A stretch of DNA of 64,000 bases. Source: Deinococcus aquiradiocola (GTDB lineage Bacteria > Deinococcota > Deinococci > Deinococcales > Deinococcaceae). The notes under the pieces are model-generated. The model did no database searches. It was not told the origin of the DNA and worked only from the letters and a program-made list of their open reading frames with translations. Positions 63,649 to 64,000 of the stretch are shown one piece after another; within the stretch, counting starts at the first letter, position 1; each line of letters begins with the position of its first letter. A program made the position numbers and the translations under genes. The stretch lies in the NCBI RefSeq assembly GCF_014646915.1, contig NZ_BMOE01000007.1:1-64000 (forward strand), written 5' to 3'.

Positions 63649-64000
63649 TCAGAAGCCGACGGTCATGGTGACGGTGTCGGAGTACGTGGCGGCGGGGACG
63701 TTGCTTCCGGCGTCGGCGATGCCGGTGATCGCGTACGGTACGTCCAGCCCGGTGCCTGCCAGGGGGATGGGGACGCCTCCCACCGTCAGCGCCCCGGCGA
63801 TGACGGGCGTGTAGGGGATGAAGTAGTCGGTGCCGCCCACGTTGGCCTGCATGCGGCGCTTGCCGGACGTGCTTTCGAAGTTCAGTCCGTTGTTCATGGT
63901 GAGGGTGTAGGGGGTGAGCAGCGAGCAGTTCACGGTGACGGTGCCGGCGGACGTGGCGCCTGCGGCCTGCGTGTACGTGCCGAAGTTCAGGGTGGCGTTG
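63649..64000 (-). CDS. SCPU domain subunit, 5' end outside the window
   Basis: This minus-strand frame is open to the window edge. It reads NATLNFGTYTQAAGATSAGTVTVNCSLLTPYTLTMNNGLNFEST, then GKRRMQANVGGTDYFIPYTPV and TYSDTVTMTVGF. It is a paralogue of the gene at 63091, with the same SCPU layout. Only the last 116 codons are seen. It is upstream of the other subunit in the same operon. Confidence 0.88.
   Translation of the reverse strand, partial: NATLNFGTYTQAAGATSAGTVTVNCSLLTPYTLTMNNGLNFESTSGKRRMQANVGGTDYFIPYTPVIAGALTVGGVPIPLAGTGLDVPYAITGIADAGSNVPAATYSDTVTMTVGF

Overview
The window is high-GC, densely coded bacterial DNA and most likely comes from a Deinococcus species. Four things point there: a Dps protein with a secretion signal and extended tails (compare D. 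radiodurans Dps2), a spore-coat-U type chaperone/usher cluster, many -10 boxes of the form TANNNT exactly 6 bp before a start codon (leaderless transcripts), and dispersed intergenic repeats. No rRNA, tRNA, CRISPR array, phage module or replication origin was seen. Whether this is chromosome or megaplasmid cannot be told.

Layout. 1-2040: remnant of an IS5-family transposase gene split by an intact IS701/IS4-type element. 2074-5235: algF-algI-algJ-like polysaccharide O-acetylation cassette. 5272-6255: IS630-family element inserted in the stop codon of a P450 gene. 6255-23412: a redox and drug-response stretch of SDRs, a P450, aldo-keto reductases, two 14-TM MFS pumps, a thioesterase and a Na+/H+ antiporter, each next to its own regulator (XRE/MmyB, three TetR, AraC), with palindromic operators visible in several divergent promoters. 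23554-28412: small unknown genes, a secreted beta-lactamase-fold protein, ilvE and a ThuA/Gfo-Idh-MocA operon under a LacI-type palindrome. 28648-32745: a large BTAD/STAND regulator, an exported Dps and a small secreted protein.

32806-38496: an amino-sugar system with an RpiR/MurR regulator, ABC binding protein, two permeases and a NagZ-like GH3 enzyme. 38821-40710: an APC permease. 40711-44425: repeat-rich, partly decayed DNA carrying an orphan RiPP (lasso-type) leader peptide gene with a good promoter, a broken beta-helix gene, a lipoprotein gene and an IS4-family fragment. 44423-46341: two alpha/beta hydrolases, one MetX-like. 46433-51098: a complete liv-type ABC operon, followed by a 1028-aa MalT-like/BTAD regulator. 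54503-60169: a lipoprotein, a CHASE4-GGDEF-EAL protein, a truncated AraC gene and a GH16 gene, interspersed with repeats. 60167-64000: usher, chaperone and two SCPU subunits, the last one cut by the window edge.

The most unusual signal is a family of short repeats of about 130-150 bp with terminal inverted repeats. In five of five gene-facing copies the outer end supplies or overlaps the TGA stop codon of the adjacent gene, always in the same orientation. Second is the orphan lasso-leader-like peptide. Third is a copy of the MFS/aldo-keto-reductase promoter architecture placed in front of the truncated AraC gene.
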